DNA of 64,000 nt from Treponema sp. Its GTDB lineage: Bacteria; Spirochaetota; Spirochaetia; Treponematales; Treponemataceae. The position numbers were made by a program, and so were the translations under genes. Each line of letters opens with the position of its first letter. Position 1 is the stretch's first letter. The notes under the pieces were generated by a model that saw nothing but the letters and a program-made list of their open reading frames with translations, had not been told where the DNA came from and did no database searches. The stretch is from positions 1-64,000 of the forward strand of contig JAFUTH010000017.1 in NCBI GenBank assembly GCA_017484285.1, given 5' to 3'. Below are positions 1 to 6,792 of the stretch, piece by piece.

Positions 1-2
1 CA

Positions 3-941
3 GACAGCGGCCTGACGACTTCTTTCAGTTTTGACACGGCAATTAAGGAAGACATCACGCTGTATGCGAAGTGGACGGAGACAGCGGTAATACAGGCGGG
101 AAGCATCAGCTATGCAACCACCTCAGTAAGCAAGACTACCGATAGCACGGCTTTCACCAACACACTTACCAATACAGGCAACGGCACAGAAACATATTCT
201 TCAAGCGATGAGAGCGTAGCCACGGTAAACGCCACGACAGGTGAAGTCACCATTGTTGGCGCAGGTACAGCGACAATCACCGCTACCGTAACAGATTCCG
301 CCTCCTACACATACGCCACAAAAACTGCAAGTTATACTCTTACGGTAACTGTCGCTGTAACAAGTGTAATTATAAACAACGCTCCTTCCGAAGCTCTTTT
401 TGTCAATTCAACGGGAACGCTTACGGCAACAGTTTCTCCCGATAACGCAACAGATAAGACTATTGTATGGTCAAGCAGTGATTCAGACTATGTAAGTATC
501 AATTCCGAAACAGGAGAATATACAATAATGGGAACAAAGGGCTATGGCTCGGCTACCATTACAGCGACAGCTACTAATGGCACAGAAGATACATCTGATG
601 ATGTGACAGCAACATGTACAATAACGGGAAAAGTAACCTATACATCCTTAAAAGCCGGAGATGTTCTTCATACTGGAGATACATTCTACACGGGTAGTAC
701 AGTGTACTTCGCAGGTAATACTAATGTCACTTTCCCTACTACCGCCGGAGTAATTACGATTGTTGAGGCTACAAAAGACGGATACAATGGCAAGTTCTAT
801 CAATTCAAGCGTAGCAGTAATGGAACATGGCCAAACTGGAGCTATAGCGTAAAGGATAATACTGATGGAGTATATATTACAGGCGGTTCAGGTACTTCAT
901 CAGGCGATAGATTTACGCTTGCAGTCCATACAAAGGAATAA
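3..941 (+). CDS. 3' part of a repeat-rich surface protein (InlB B-repeat plus Big_2-like Ig domains)
   Basis: The gene enters from the left edge; the frame is open from base 3 and no start codon is visible, so only the last ~312 residues are seen. The first ~25 residues end in DITLYAKWTE, the typical end of an InlB/Listeria-Bacteroides B-repeat. Ig-like Big_2 segments follow, with the signatures VATVNATTGEVTIVGAG and ATVSPDNATDKTIVWSS. The last ~100 residues (from about GDVLHTGDTFYTG) are not recognised. Such proteins are normally exported adhesins or carbohydrate-binding proteins; the role here is inferred. A broken paralogue follows directly in the same frame after the TAA stop. Confidence 0.75.
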   Translation, partial: DSGLTTSFSFDTAIKEDITLYAKWTETAVIQAGSISYATTSVSKTTDSTAFTNTLTNTGNGTETYSSSDESVATVNATTGEVTIVGAGTATITATVTDSASYTYATKTASYTLTVTVAVTSVIINNAPSEALFVNSTGTLTATVSPDNATDKTIVWSSSDSDYVSINSETGEYTIMGTKGYGSATITATATNGTEDTSDDVTATCTITGKVTYTSLKAGDVLHTGDTFYTGSTVYFAGNTNVTFPTTAGVITIVEATKDGYNGKFYQFKRSSNGTWPNWSYSVKDNTDGVYITGGSGTSSGDRFTLAVHTKE

Positions 942-2362
942 AATACTTCATCCTGCCGGGCTGCTGTATGCGGCTCGGCTGATGTCACCGTCACAAACAA
1001 CACCTTTACCATGCCCGCAGGAAATGTAAGTGTTTCCGCGACATTCACCGCACTGCCGCCCGACACAACGACCTACACCGTTCGCCACCTGTTCCAGAAA
1101 ACCGATGCGAGCGGCTACGAGCAGAACGCAAGCTACCCTGACGAAACAAAATCGGGCACGATTGGCGCAGAGACGCAAGCCGAAGCAAAGACCGTCACGG
1201 GCTTCACCGCGCAAAGCATCACACAGGCGACAATCGCGGCGAGCGGCACGACGGTAGAAATCAAATATGACCGCAATACCTACACCGTCACCTTTAATGC
1301 GGACGATGGAAGCACAGTCACGACTCAGACCGTGCGCTACGGAGCGACCGCGACCAAGCCCGAAAACGACCCGACAAAAGAAGCAACCACCACGACACGC
1401 TACGCTTTTGCGGGCTGGTACAATGGCGACACCGAATTTGACTTTGCCACGCCCATAACGGCGGACATCACCTTGAAAGCGAAGTGGACGGAAAGCGCGA
1501 TTACTTACACCGTCATGCTCACGGGCGGCGCGAATGCTACTGCAAGCGGTGGCGACACCCGCAAAGCGGACTTTCGGGCACAATGACCACCGTGACCTAC
1601 ACGGCAAACAGCGGCTATCACTTTGCCGAGTTTGACGCTATCACCAGCAACGGCATTACTGCGACATGCGCGGAAGACGACACCACCGTCACTGTTTCGG
1701 GAACGCCCACGGCAAACGCAAGCATCACGATTCCCGATGCGGTGGTTAGCACCGGCGCCGTCACAGGCGTTACCCTCGACAAGACCACAACACAGACAAT
1801 CACGGTAGGCGAAAATGTTTCCTTTTCCGCCACCGTCGCCCCCAGCAACGCTACCGACAAGACGGTGAAGTGGAGCGTCAGCGGCACAGGCATTACGCTG
1901 TATTCCGATTCGGAGTGCACTAGCGAAATCGCAACAGACGCGACCAGCACGCTGACCGTTTATGCGAAAGGTATGGAGACAGGAAGCGCCACGGTTACGG
2001 TGACGAGCAACGCGGACAGCAGCAAAACTGCATCCTGTGTGACGGTGACCACTCCTGAATATTACGACAAGCTGACGCAAATCGAAGACGTTTGGACGGA
2101 GCAAGCATATAAGTTAAAACGTTTTGGCCGTGGCTACGAGACCTATAACTCTTCCCTTACCGCCGCACAGGCCTATGCCCTGGCCACTTATCAGGCAGCC
2201 ATCGACGGTAGACCCGTGTATGTCATCATGTCGTCGCAGAATAATGGCTATAATATCCACTATGCAGTCAGCACCGACGCTTCTGCCACGGAGAACACGG
2301 CCGATATCTATGATATATGCTCTGAGAGTAATACTGTTCGTATGTACTATGTAGCTCAATAA
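942..2362 (+). pseudogene. Truncated and frameshifted paralogue of the preceding surface protein
   Basis: Directly after the stop of the first gene, and in the same frame, the sequence encodes DVTVTNNTFTMPAGNVSVSA and then two InlB-type repeats (YTVRHLFQK..., YTVTFNADDGSTVTT... up to ITLKAKWTE) until a stop at 1586. The natural continuation (SGLSGTMTTVTYTANSGYHF, a Big_2 block ATVAPSNATDKTVKWSVSG, then a C-terminal ~100 residues ending MYYVAQ) is in the +2 frame to 2362. The switch falls within about 1550-1575 (GGDTRKADF versus QSGLSG), which means a one- or two-base indel. There is no plausible start or RBS. I read this as a 5'-truncated, frameshifted copy; a sequencing error at the indel is the alternative. 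Confidence 0.65.
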
Positions 2363-2463
2363 GAGGAAACGGACAACAGGCGTAATTATCCATACTCCTG
2401 CTGAGTGACAGTAATGTTGGCTCGGTGAGGGGCGAGATACAAAGCGGTCGTGAGCAAATGCGC

Positions 2464-2500
2464 AAGGCTTTGCGTGGTATGCAGAACCGCTCAAAGCCTT
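2464..2500. repeat. Inverted repeat in the 2363-2727 intergenic stretch
   Basis: AAGGCTTTG (2464-2472) and CAAAGCCTT (2492-2500) form a perfect 9-bp stem with a 19-base loop. No T-run follows, so it is not a classic terminator. Nothing else coding is seen between the pseudogene and the toxin locus. Confidence 0.5.
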
Positions 2501-2552
2501 GCCTTGCCCCGTGTGCGGCTCGGCAAGCTGACAGAACAGCCCGCGGGGGAGC

Positions 2553-2596
2553 TTCCTCTGAGGGCTGTGTTTGCGGCGAGAAAGTCGCTTGACGGC
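2553..2596 (+). repeat. 44-bp direct repeat, copy 1 (left flank of the type I toxin locus)
   Basis: TCCTCTG-A/C-GGGCTGTGTTTG-C/T-GGCGAGAAAGTCGCTTGACGGC occurs here and again at 2973-3016 with two mismatches. The end of this copy supplies the -35 box (TTGACG) of the putative antitoxin RNA promoter. Confidence 0.8.
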
Positions 2597-2617
2597 AGGG
2601 GGATTGTGGGGTATATT
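2589..2617 (+). promoter_or_regulatory. Promoter of the putative antitoxin RNA
   Basis: -35 TTGACG (2589-2594), a 17-base spacer, then -10 TATATT (2612-2617). Transcription would start near 2624 and run to the terminator at 2687-2729, towards the toxin gene on the other strand. Confidence 0.6.
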
Positions 2618-2623
2618 TAAAGG

Positions 2624-2729
2624 AAAGGAGCACCCGCGACAAGCGTCTTGCCCCACAAAATTGGTAGCCTAATTTCTTAGGCAGTTGCCCACTCTGTGAA
2701 CTGCAATCCGACAGGGTGGGCTATTTTTT
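2624..2729 (+). ncRNA. Putative antisense RNA antitoxin with intrinsic terminator
   Basis: This ~105-nt transcript is predicted from a well-spaced promoter on its left and a strong terminator on its right. It holds a short hairpin (GCCTAA-tttc-TTAGGC, 2667-2682) and the terminator stem GCCCACTCTGT/ACAGGGTGGGC (2687-2697 with 2711-2721, one G-U pair) followed by a T-rich tail to 2729. It converges on the 33-aa toxin ORF (stop at 2728), so it would pair with the 3' untranslated part of the toxin message. That is the arrangement known from TxpA/RatA and BsrG/SR4 in Bacillus. The RNA is inferred from sequence only. Confidence 0.55.
2687..2729 (+). terminator. Rho-independent terminator of the putative antitoxin RNA
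   Basis: 11-bp stem GCCCACTCTGT / ACAGGGTGGGC with a 13-base loop, followed by TATTTTTTA. Confidence 0.8.
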
Positions 2730-2829
2730 ACTCATCTTCCTTTTTCCGTCTACGGAGAAGGTCGCTAAGTATGTCGTAGACAAGCGTGATGATGGCAATC
2801 GCCACCATAATCTTTTCGTACAAACTCAT
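2728..2829 (-). CDS. Small membrane toxin of type I toxin-antitoxin type (TxpA/BsrG/Hol-Tox-like), 33 aa
   Basis: The ORF reads MSLYEKIMVAIAIITLV, then about eight residues to DLL, and ends RRRKKEDE. That is a short N-terminal head with the MSxYExxM pattern, one hydrophobic helix (residues ~7-21), and a strongly charged basic tail, as in the TxpA/BsrG and holin-like toxins of Firmicutes. The start is fixed by a very strong Shine-Dalgarno GGAGG seven bases upstream of ATG. A 6-bp hairpin with a GCAA loop (2854-2869) lies in the leader. A promoter with 17-base spacing is found upstream and a convergent RNA overlaps the 3' side. Family membership is by pattern, not by a search; the hydrophobic-helix toxin role is inferred. 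Confidence 0.7.
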   Translation of the reverse strand: MSLYEKIMVAIAIITLVYDILSDLLRRRKKEDE

Positions 2830-2911
2830 AGCTGAGCCTCCAAAATCGGTAATCCAGTCTTGCGACTGGTCGAGTTCGGGGGCAATCCGCCCATGCCACG
2901 GGTGCATGGTT

Positions 2912-2940
2912 AATATACTATATGTTTGTAGCTATTACAA
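2912..2940 (-). promoter_or_regulatory. Promoter of the type I toxin gene
   Basis: On the minus strand: -35 TTGTAA (2940-2935), 17-base spacer, -10 TATATT (2917-2912). The predicted start near 2905 gives a ~75-nt leader with two small hairpins (CATGC/GCATG and CCAGTC-GCAA-GACTGG). Confidence 0.6.
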
Positions 2941-2972
2941 GGGGGCGTGTAGGCTTGCTGGGGTGTGTCTGA

Positions 2973-3016
2973 TTCCTCTGCGGGCTGTGTTTGTGGCGAG
3001 AAAGTCGCTTGACGGC
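2973..3016 (+). repeat. 44-bp direct repeat, copy 2 (right flank of the type I toxin locus)
   Basis: Second copy of the repeat at 2553-2596, two mismatches. Here the TTGACG is not followed by a -10 box; it leads into a TAGGCGA...GCCGAA motif and a terminator. Confidence 0.8.
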
Positions 3017-3054
3017 CTCATCTGAACTAGGCGAACGCCGAACGAAAACGGAGA

Positions 3055-3088
3055 AAGGCTCTGCGAATGGCGCGGGGCTTTTTCTTTT
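3055..3088 (+). terminator. Rho-independent terminator
   Basis: AAGGCTCTGCG pairs with CGCGGGGCTTT (G-U pairs allowed) around a 5-base loop, then TTCTTTTT. The ATG at 3067 lies in the loop, which argues against it being a real start codon. Confidence 0.65.
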
Positions 3089-3279
3089 TAAAGGGGTCTG
3101 TAAAATATCTTGACTCAGCTGATAATCCGTTTATCCAAATCGCGGATGTGTTTGCAAACCTGTATTATTCAGAAATCAATACTGGGGCTTATTCAGATTT
3201 GCTCAAGGAATTAAAAGAAAAAGACATATTAAAAGCCGTGTTTGAGTTTCCGCCAAGAAACAGGAAGAAAAAGAAATAA
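3067..3279 (+). pseudogene. Remnant of a DUF3800-like protein (C-terminal fragment)
   Basis: From residue ~12 the frame encodes VKYLDSADNPFIQIADVFAN and then a helical tail ending in RNRKKKK. The D-S-x-x-N-P-x-I-Q-I-A-D pattern resembles the C-terminal end of DUF3800 proteins (RNase H-like fold). The N-terminal ~200 residues of that family are missing and the only ATG sits in a terminator loop without an RBS. It is therefore read as a fragment. A small intact protein of unknown type is the alternative. Confidence 0.4.
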
Positions 3280-3282
3280 AAT

Positions 3283-3311
3283 TTGACAGAAATCGTAAAC
3301 AACTATATACT
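3283..3311 (+). promoter_or_regulatory. Strong promoter of a small RNA
   Basis: -35 TTGACA (3283-3288), 17-base spacer, -10 TATACT (3306-3311). No ORF with an RBS follows; a structured RNA with its own terminator does. Confidence 0.75.
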
Positions 3312-3317
3312 TCAACT

Positions 3318-3430
3318 ATCAACAGTAAGTCTTGGGGTTAGTGCCGTGGTCTAGGTAAGCGTCATGTAAGGGCGTCACTCCCAAGCGATTGATGCTTCAA
3401 GTCCTCCTTTTTGCAGGAGGATTTTTTTTT
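3318..3430 (+). ncRNA. Candidate small structured RNA (~113 nt) with terminator
   Basis: The transcript predicted from the promoter at 3283-3311 folds into a long hairpin in which CTTGGG + AGTG (3331-3343) pairs with CACT + CCCAAG (3376-3385), and ends in the terminator TCCTCC-N8-GGAGGA (3402-3421) followed by nine T. No reading frame of note is present. It does not match 4.5S, 6S, tmRNA or a riboswitch that I recognise. Function unknown. Confidence 0.55.
3402..3430 (+). terminator. Rho-independent terminator of the small RNA
   Basis: TCCTCC / GGAGGA stem with an 8-base loop followed by TTTTTTTTT. Confidence 0.85.
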
Positions 3431-3436
3431 GCGTTA

Positions 3437-3565
3437 GGGATTGTAGGGCAAGCCGCAAGGCTTGTTGCGGAACGAAGTGGAGCAATGGAGCGCGAAAGCG
3501 CGTAACCCCGAAAAGCCCGACCAGAAGCGAAGCGTAGGGGAACGCCCTAAAAATTCCCATTTTCC
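3437..3565. repeat. Dispersed repeat family R1, copy a
   Basis: GGGATTGTAGGG at the left, then GGAGCAATGGAGCGCG, GCGCGTAACCCCGAAAAG and CCCGACC in the middle, ending in CCCATTTTCC. The same blocks in the same order occur at 19923-20042. The element is intergenic and rich in short palindromes (GCGCGAAAGCGC). Confidence 0.75.
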
Positions 3566-3589
3566 TTTACATTTCCCCCAAAGTGTTAA

Positions 3590-3618
3590 TTGCGCTCGCG
3601 GAAATCACGGTGTACAAT
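3590..3618 (+). promoter_or_regulatory. Promoter of the MBL-rubredoxin gene
   Basis: TTGCGC (3590-3595), 17 bases, TACAAT (3613-3618); the gene starts at 3637 with a short leader containing CGAGG. Confidence 0.5.
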
Positions 3619-3636
3619 AGAAAAACGAGGTACACG

Positions 3637-4596
3637 ATGGAAATCAAGGCAGTCAAATTCAGAAAGGACGGGTTTTATACGCAGCCGTTTGTGTTCGGCG
3701 GCGAGGAAGGGATGGAGAAGTTCGACAAGGGTGTGCGCTACCGGGGCAGCTTGCAGAACTATCTGATTGACACGGGAAGCGAGGTGATTCTGGTGGACAC
3801 GGGGCTTCCCGCTGGTACGCCGGAGGAGTCGCCCGATGAGTCGAGCATCCTTTTTACGGGCACGGACATTTGCTCATACATGGATGCGCTTTCTGCGCTG
3901 GGCTACAAGGCGGAGCAGGTGACGAAAATCCTTCTTACGCACAAGCACTCCGACCATTCGGGCGAGCTGAAGTCGTTCCCGAACGCGAAGATTTATGTGA
4001 ACGCGGACGAAATCGGGGCGGACGAGCTGAAGGGTCTTCCGAACCTTGTTCCTGTAAAGTTCACTGACGGCGCGTACCACAATTTTCCCGAAAGTCAGAA
4101 AATCCGCGACGGCATCTATTTCATCAAGGCGAAGGGACACACAAACGGGAACAGCATCGTGGTGGTGGAAAGCGACGGACTTTTCTACATGATTCACGGC
4201 GACATCACCTATGTGGACGAGGCGTTGTACCAGAACAAGCTTTCGATTGTGTTCGACGACAAGGCGGAGGCGCGAAAGACGCTTGACCGCGTGCGCGAGT
4301 TCGTGAGCAAGAACCCGACCGTCTACTGCGGAACGCACACGCCGCAGGGCTACGAAAACCTAGAGGGAAAGCGCGTCATCGATTTGGCGAACCCGCCCCA
4401 GACGATTCCCGCAGGCGAAGTGGTGTTCAAGACGGCGAGCGGGAAATATGTCTGCTCGGTGTGCGGCTATGTCTACGACCCCGCCGTGGGCGACGAGAAG
4501 CAGGGCATTCCCGCAGGCACGCGCTTTGAGGACTTGCCCGACGATTGGCATTGCCCGCGGTGCAAGCAGGGGAAGGACAAGTTCAACAGGGCGTAG
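3637..4596 (+). CDS. MBL-fold metallohydrolase with C-terminal rubredoxin domain
   Basis: 319 residues. The N-terminal two thirds is a metallo-beta-lactamase fold with the metal motif THKHSDH at residues ~101-107, a GHTNGN loop and an HGD motif. The last ~50 residues are a rubredoxin: [12 protein letters not shown] and [12 protein letters not shown] give the two CxxC knuckles for a single iron. MBL-rubredoxin fusions are known in anaerobes and usually act in electron transfer or oxygen/NO defence, but the typical flavodiiron flavodoxin domain is absent. The ATG at 3637 is chosen over an upstream in-frame ATG (3583) because it has an RBS and lies after the promoter. It stands alone, followed by a tandem repeat array. 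Confidence 0.85.
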   Translation: MEIKAVKFRKDGFYTQPFVFGGEEGMEKFDKGVRYRGSLQNYLIDTGSEVILVDTGLPAGTPEESPDESSILFTGTDICSYMDALSALGYKAEQVTKILLTHKHSDHSGELKSFPNAKIYVNADEIGADELKGLPNLVPVKFTDGAYHNFPESQKIRDGIYFIKAKGHTNGNSIVVVESDGLFYMIHGDITYVDEALYQNKLSIVFDDKAEARKTLDRVREFVSKNPTVYCGTHTPQGYENLEGKRVIDLANPPQTIPAGEVVFKTASGKYVCSVCGYVYDPAVGDEKQGIPAGTRFEDLPDDWHCPRCKQGKDKFNRA

Positions 4597-4633
4597 GTTT
4601 TGCTCCCCAATGCGAAAGCAGACAACACGGCAC

Positions 4634-4838
4634 GGCGTTTTGCCCGTCCAAGCGAAATTTTTGTGAAAACGCGTGGCGTTTTGTCTGCCTAAATGGAATT
4701 TCCCCCAAAACGCGCGGCGTTTTTGCCGTCCAAGTGGAATTTCTGCAACCACGCCAGCCGTTTTGCTCGTCCAAACAGAATTTCCACGAAAACGCGAGCC
4801 GTTTTGCTTCCCCAAACGGAATTCCGCGAAAAACGCCG
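4634..4838. repeat. Tandem array of five 41-bp units with internal inverted repeats
   Basis: Units begin at 4634, 4675, 4716, 4757 and 4798, each exactly 41 bases, with the pattern G(G/C)CGTTTTGC...GTCCAA...GGAATTTC...AAAACGCG. Each unit can form a CGTTTT/AAAACG hairpin. The period is not a multiple of three, so ORFs through it are shadows. Unlike CRISPR there are no unrelated spacers. The array fills the gap between two plus-strand genes. Confidence 0.85.
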
Positions 4839-4930
4839 TTCGGTGCAAGTCGGAAAGGCAGTTTTTCTTGTCGTCAGCGGAAATTTTGATTATCCTTTCT
4901 ATATATAATCACCTTCAAAGGAGTCTACCA

Positions 4931-5320
4931 ATGCTGAAATTAGAAAAACTTCCCTATGACTTGACCGTCTGCAAGGCGGCGGAAGAAAAAGATCTTGCGA
5001 CGGACAGCCGTATATACTTCAGCGGAAAGACAGATGAGGAATATTCCCTTGTCTGTGAGACTTCTGCCGTTCCAGAGCGCACGACCGCACGCGATGATGG
5101 CTGGAAAGCGTTCAGAATCTGCGGAACGCTCGACTTCTCTCTCATCGGCATTCTCTCGCGCATCTCTGCCATCCTTGCGGCGCACAAAATCGGCATTTTC
5201 GCTGTCTCTACTTTCAACACGGACTATATTTTGGTGAAAAAGGAGCAGTTTGAATCAGCACTCTCCGCGCTGGAGGAGGCAGGGTACACCATCGGGGATT
5301 TTAAGGGGCTTGCCCCTTAG
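4931..5320 (+). CDS. ACT domain-containing protein (COG3603-like)
   Basis: 129 residues beginning MLKLEKLPYDLTVCKA. The segment GWKAFRICGTLDFSLIGILS to GIFAVSTFNTDYILVKKE is the conserved core of the small ACT proteins of COG3603, which pair two ACT-like folds and are thought to bind amino acids. The start has a good RBS (AGGAG, eight bases). A -10-like TATAAT lies at 4904-4909. The final residues GDFKGLAP and the stop codon come from a dispersed palindromic repeat that begins at 5294, so the native C-terminus has been overwritten or slightly extended by the repeat. Confidence 0.8.
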   Translation: MLKLEKLPYDLTVCKAAEEKDLATDSRIYFSGKTDEEYSLVCETSAVPERTTARDDGWKAFRICGTLDFSLIGILSRISAILAAHKIGIFAVSTFNTDYILVKKEQFESALSALEEAGYTIGDFKGLAP

Positions 5321-5374
5321 GAGAAGGGGTAGCGGAAAACGCGAAGCGGTTGGAGCGAGGGGGAGACTTCCCCC
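5294..5374. repeat. Dispersed palindromic repeat family R3, copy a
   Basis: GGGGATTTTAAGGGGCTTGC, CCCTTAGGAGAAGGGGTAGC, CGGTTGGAGCGAGGGG and a final CTTCCCCC. A near-identical copy (27018-27102) lies inside cbiA. This copy covers the last codons and the stop of the ACT gene and reaches the stop side of the convergent AstE-like gene. Confidence 0.85.
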
Positions 5375-6307
5375 TTATTCTTCTTCCCGAATCAGTTTGA
5401 ATGCGGCTGTGTTTTGGTACATCAGAATTTCGTTGTGGGCGAAGGCGATGATTCCGTTTTCGGTCGCCCGGATTTCCTGTTTGAGCGCGGCGGTGTAGGG
5501 GTCGGTGATTTTTGCGAGGAGCTGCCCGCGTTCCACCGATTCGCCTGCATGGACGAAACTTTCGAAAAATCCCGCATACTCACTCCTGATGTTCACGAAA
5601 TCCTTGCTTTCAACCACGCGCGAAATGTAGCCCTCGTAGCCTTTGTAGTCGATGATGCCCTGCTTTGAGAGGAAATTGAGAATCGAATCCACCGCCTGCG
5701 CCGCGCTTTTTTTGTCGATGTCGCTCGTACTCGTGGTGTAGAGCGAAAATGCGTCGGTTTCCCAAATCTGCCAGTTGTAGTTGAGCGTGGTCGTGTCGAA
5801 GGGGCGCGGATTGTGCAGGACGACATAGGGAAGCCCGAATTGCTTTGCAAGCTCCACATTTTCGTGACCCGTTTTCATCATTCTGACCTGGGGGACGAAA
5901 TTGCCGCTCATGTAGAACGAGGCGAACTGAATTCCGTACGAAAAATCCTTGATGACTGAGAAAATGCCGTCCGCGATTCGCTGGGTGGTCTCGCCCAAGT
6001 TGTAGCCGGGGAACATGCGGTTGATGTCGGTGTTATCGATTGTCCAAAAGCGTTTTTTCACATTCACCGAGTAGGGGTTCGCGCAGGGAATCACGAGAAT
6101 CTGCTTTCCGCGTGCAATTCTGCCTTTTTCTTCAAGCGATTTGAGTTTTTCAATCAGCCGTGAGCACGCGTAGATTTGCTGGTATTCGTTCCCGCGCATC
6201 GACCCGACCACGCACACCGATTTTTCGCCCGCTCCGAACGAAAAACCTGTCACGCGGAAATTGTCGCGGTAGAGGGAATTTATTTCATAGAGGATGGATT
6301 CTTGCAT
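5375..6307 (-). CDS. M14/AstE-like (succinylglutamate desuccinylase/aspartoacylase family) protein lacking zinc ligands
   Basis: 310 residues, paralogue of the protein at 10476-11471. The order of motifs is kept: VVGSMRGNE, IPCANPY, IDNTDINRMFPG, GIQFAS and a C-terminal barrel-like region (GFFESFVHAGESVERGQLLA). In the paralogue the zinc site is GIHGDE and DIHAS; here both histidines are replaced (MRGNE, IQFAS). It is therefore probably a non-catalytic relative. Its ATG is only seven bases from a TACAAT -10 box, so the message may be leaderless. It carries the GAACGAAAG promoter element. Confidence 0.75.
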   Translation of the reverse strand: MQESILYEINSLYRDNFRVTGFSFGAGEKSVCVVGSMRGNEYQQIYACSRLIEKLKSLEEKGRIARGKQILVIPCANPYSVNVKKRFWTIDNTDINRMFPGYNLGETTQRIADGIFSVIKDFSYGIQFASFYMSGNFVPQVRMMKTGHENVELAKQFGLPYVVLHNPRPFDTTTLNYNWQIWETDAFSLYTTSTSDIDKKSAAQAVDSILNFLSKQGIIDYKGYEGYISRVVESKDFVNIRSEYAGFFESFVHAGESVERGQLLAKITDPYTAALKQEIRATENGIIAFAHNEILMYQNTAAFKLIREEE

Positions 6308-6314
6308 CGGGGAT

Positions 6315-6354
6315 ATTGTAGCAGAATCGGGAACGCGTGGCGATTGAACGAAAG
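6315..6354 (-). promoter_or_regulatory. Promoter with GAACGAAAG element (site 1)
   Basis: Minus strand: CTTTCGTTC (6354-6346), 25 bases, then TACAAT (6320-6315). The same element with 24-25 base spacing precedes three other minus-strand transcripts in this window. Confidence 0.65.
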
Positions 6355-6378
6355 TATGAGGGGGCGGAAGGTTGTGGA

Positions 6379-6792
6379 TTATGATTTTGCAAAGGTTAGA
6401 AATTCGGCGGGTGTCATAGTGCGGACTGCAGAATGTTTGTAATCAGATTGATTTCGGGTAATGATAATATCCGCTTTGATTTGCTGTGCCACTTCATGCT
6501 GAACGGAATCCTCAAAATCCGCCCAATCGGAATCCAACGCACGGCGAATACATGATTCGTCAACGCCCGCAACGGAAACTGCGGTCAGAAGATTCTTCAT
6601 TACCTGCTTTACCGCGTCCACATCGCGAAGAGTACGCTTTACGATATAGAAAATGTCCGTGCATGATGCCGCCGAAATGTAAAAATCATAGCCTTTGTCG
6701 CAATACGAAAGCACGGCGTTTGATTCATCATACAGCCCCGCATTCGCAAGCATGACATCAAGGACGATGTTTGTGTCGATAAATACAATCAT
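6379..6792 (-). CDS. PIN-domain ribonuclease toxin (VapC-like)
   Basis: 137 residues. The N-terminus MIVFIDTNIVLDVML has the first PIN-domain aspartate (D6). Further acidic residues occur in DSDWADFEDSVQ, and IIITRNQSDY is the usual strand-loop near the C-terminus. It starts inside the end of the antitoxin gene (four-base ATGA overlap), the standard translational coupling of type II modules. It would cleave RNA when freed from its partner. Confidence 0.85.
   Translation of the reverse strand: MIVFIDTNIVLDVMLANAGLYDESNAVLSYCDKGYDFYISAASCTDIFYIVKRTLRDVDAVKQVMKNLLTAVSVAGVDESCIRRALDSDWADFEDSVQHEVAQQIKADIIITRNQSDYKHSAVRTMTPAEFLTFAKS

Larger units (their letters stand above)
2973..3088 (+). ncRNA. 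Candidate structured RNA, 3' part shared with the RNA at 44614-44783
   Basis: The 3' part (3028-3050) has TAGGCGA-N2-GCCGAA-C-GAAAA-CG followed by an intrinsic terminator (3055-3088). The RNA at 44614-44783 has the same order: TAGGCGA-N3-GCCGAA-A-GAAAA-TG, then a terminator. The 5' end here is not defined and no good promoter was found, so this may be a partial or recombined copy. Confidence 0.4.

Noticed and set aside
948-1607. Long minus-strand ORF (219 aa), and another at 1505-2104
   Set aside because: Shadows of the Thr/Ala-rich repeat gene on the plus strand; composition Arg/Cys-rich, no RBS, no family.
2786-3025. Plus-strand ORF of 79 aa over the toxin locus
   Set aside because: No RBS, crosses a promoter and a repeat; it mirrors the toxin ORF on the minus strand.
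3331-3421. tRNA-like strings (GTGGTCTAGGTAAGC and CTTCAAGTC)
   Set aside because: No acceptor stem or cloverleaf can be built; the region folds better as one long hairpin plus a terminator.
4634-4838. Possible CRISPR array
   Set aside because: The 41-bp units are similar along their whole length, with no alternation of constant repeats and unique spacers, and no cas genes are near.
4545-4908. ORFs running through the 41-bp tandem repeats
   Set aside because: The 41-base period changes frame each unit, so these are by-products of the repeat; the real downstream gene starts at 4931.
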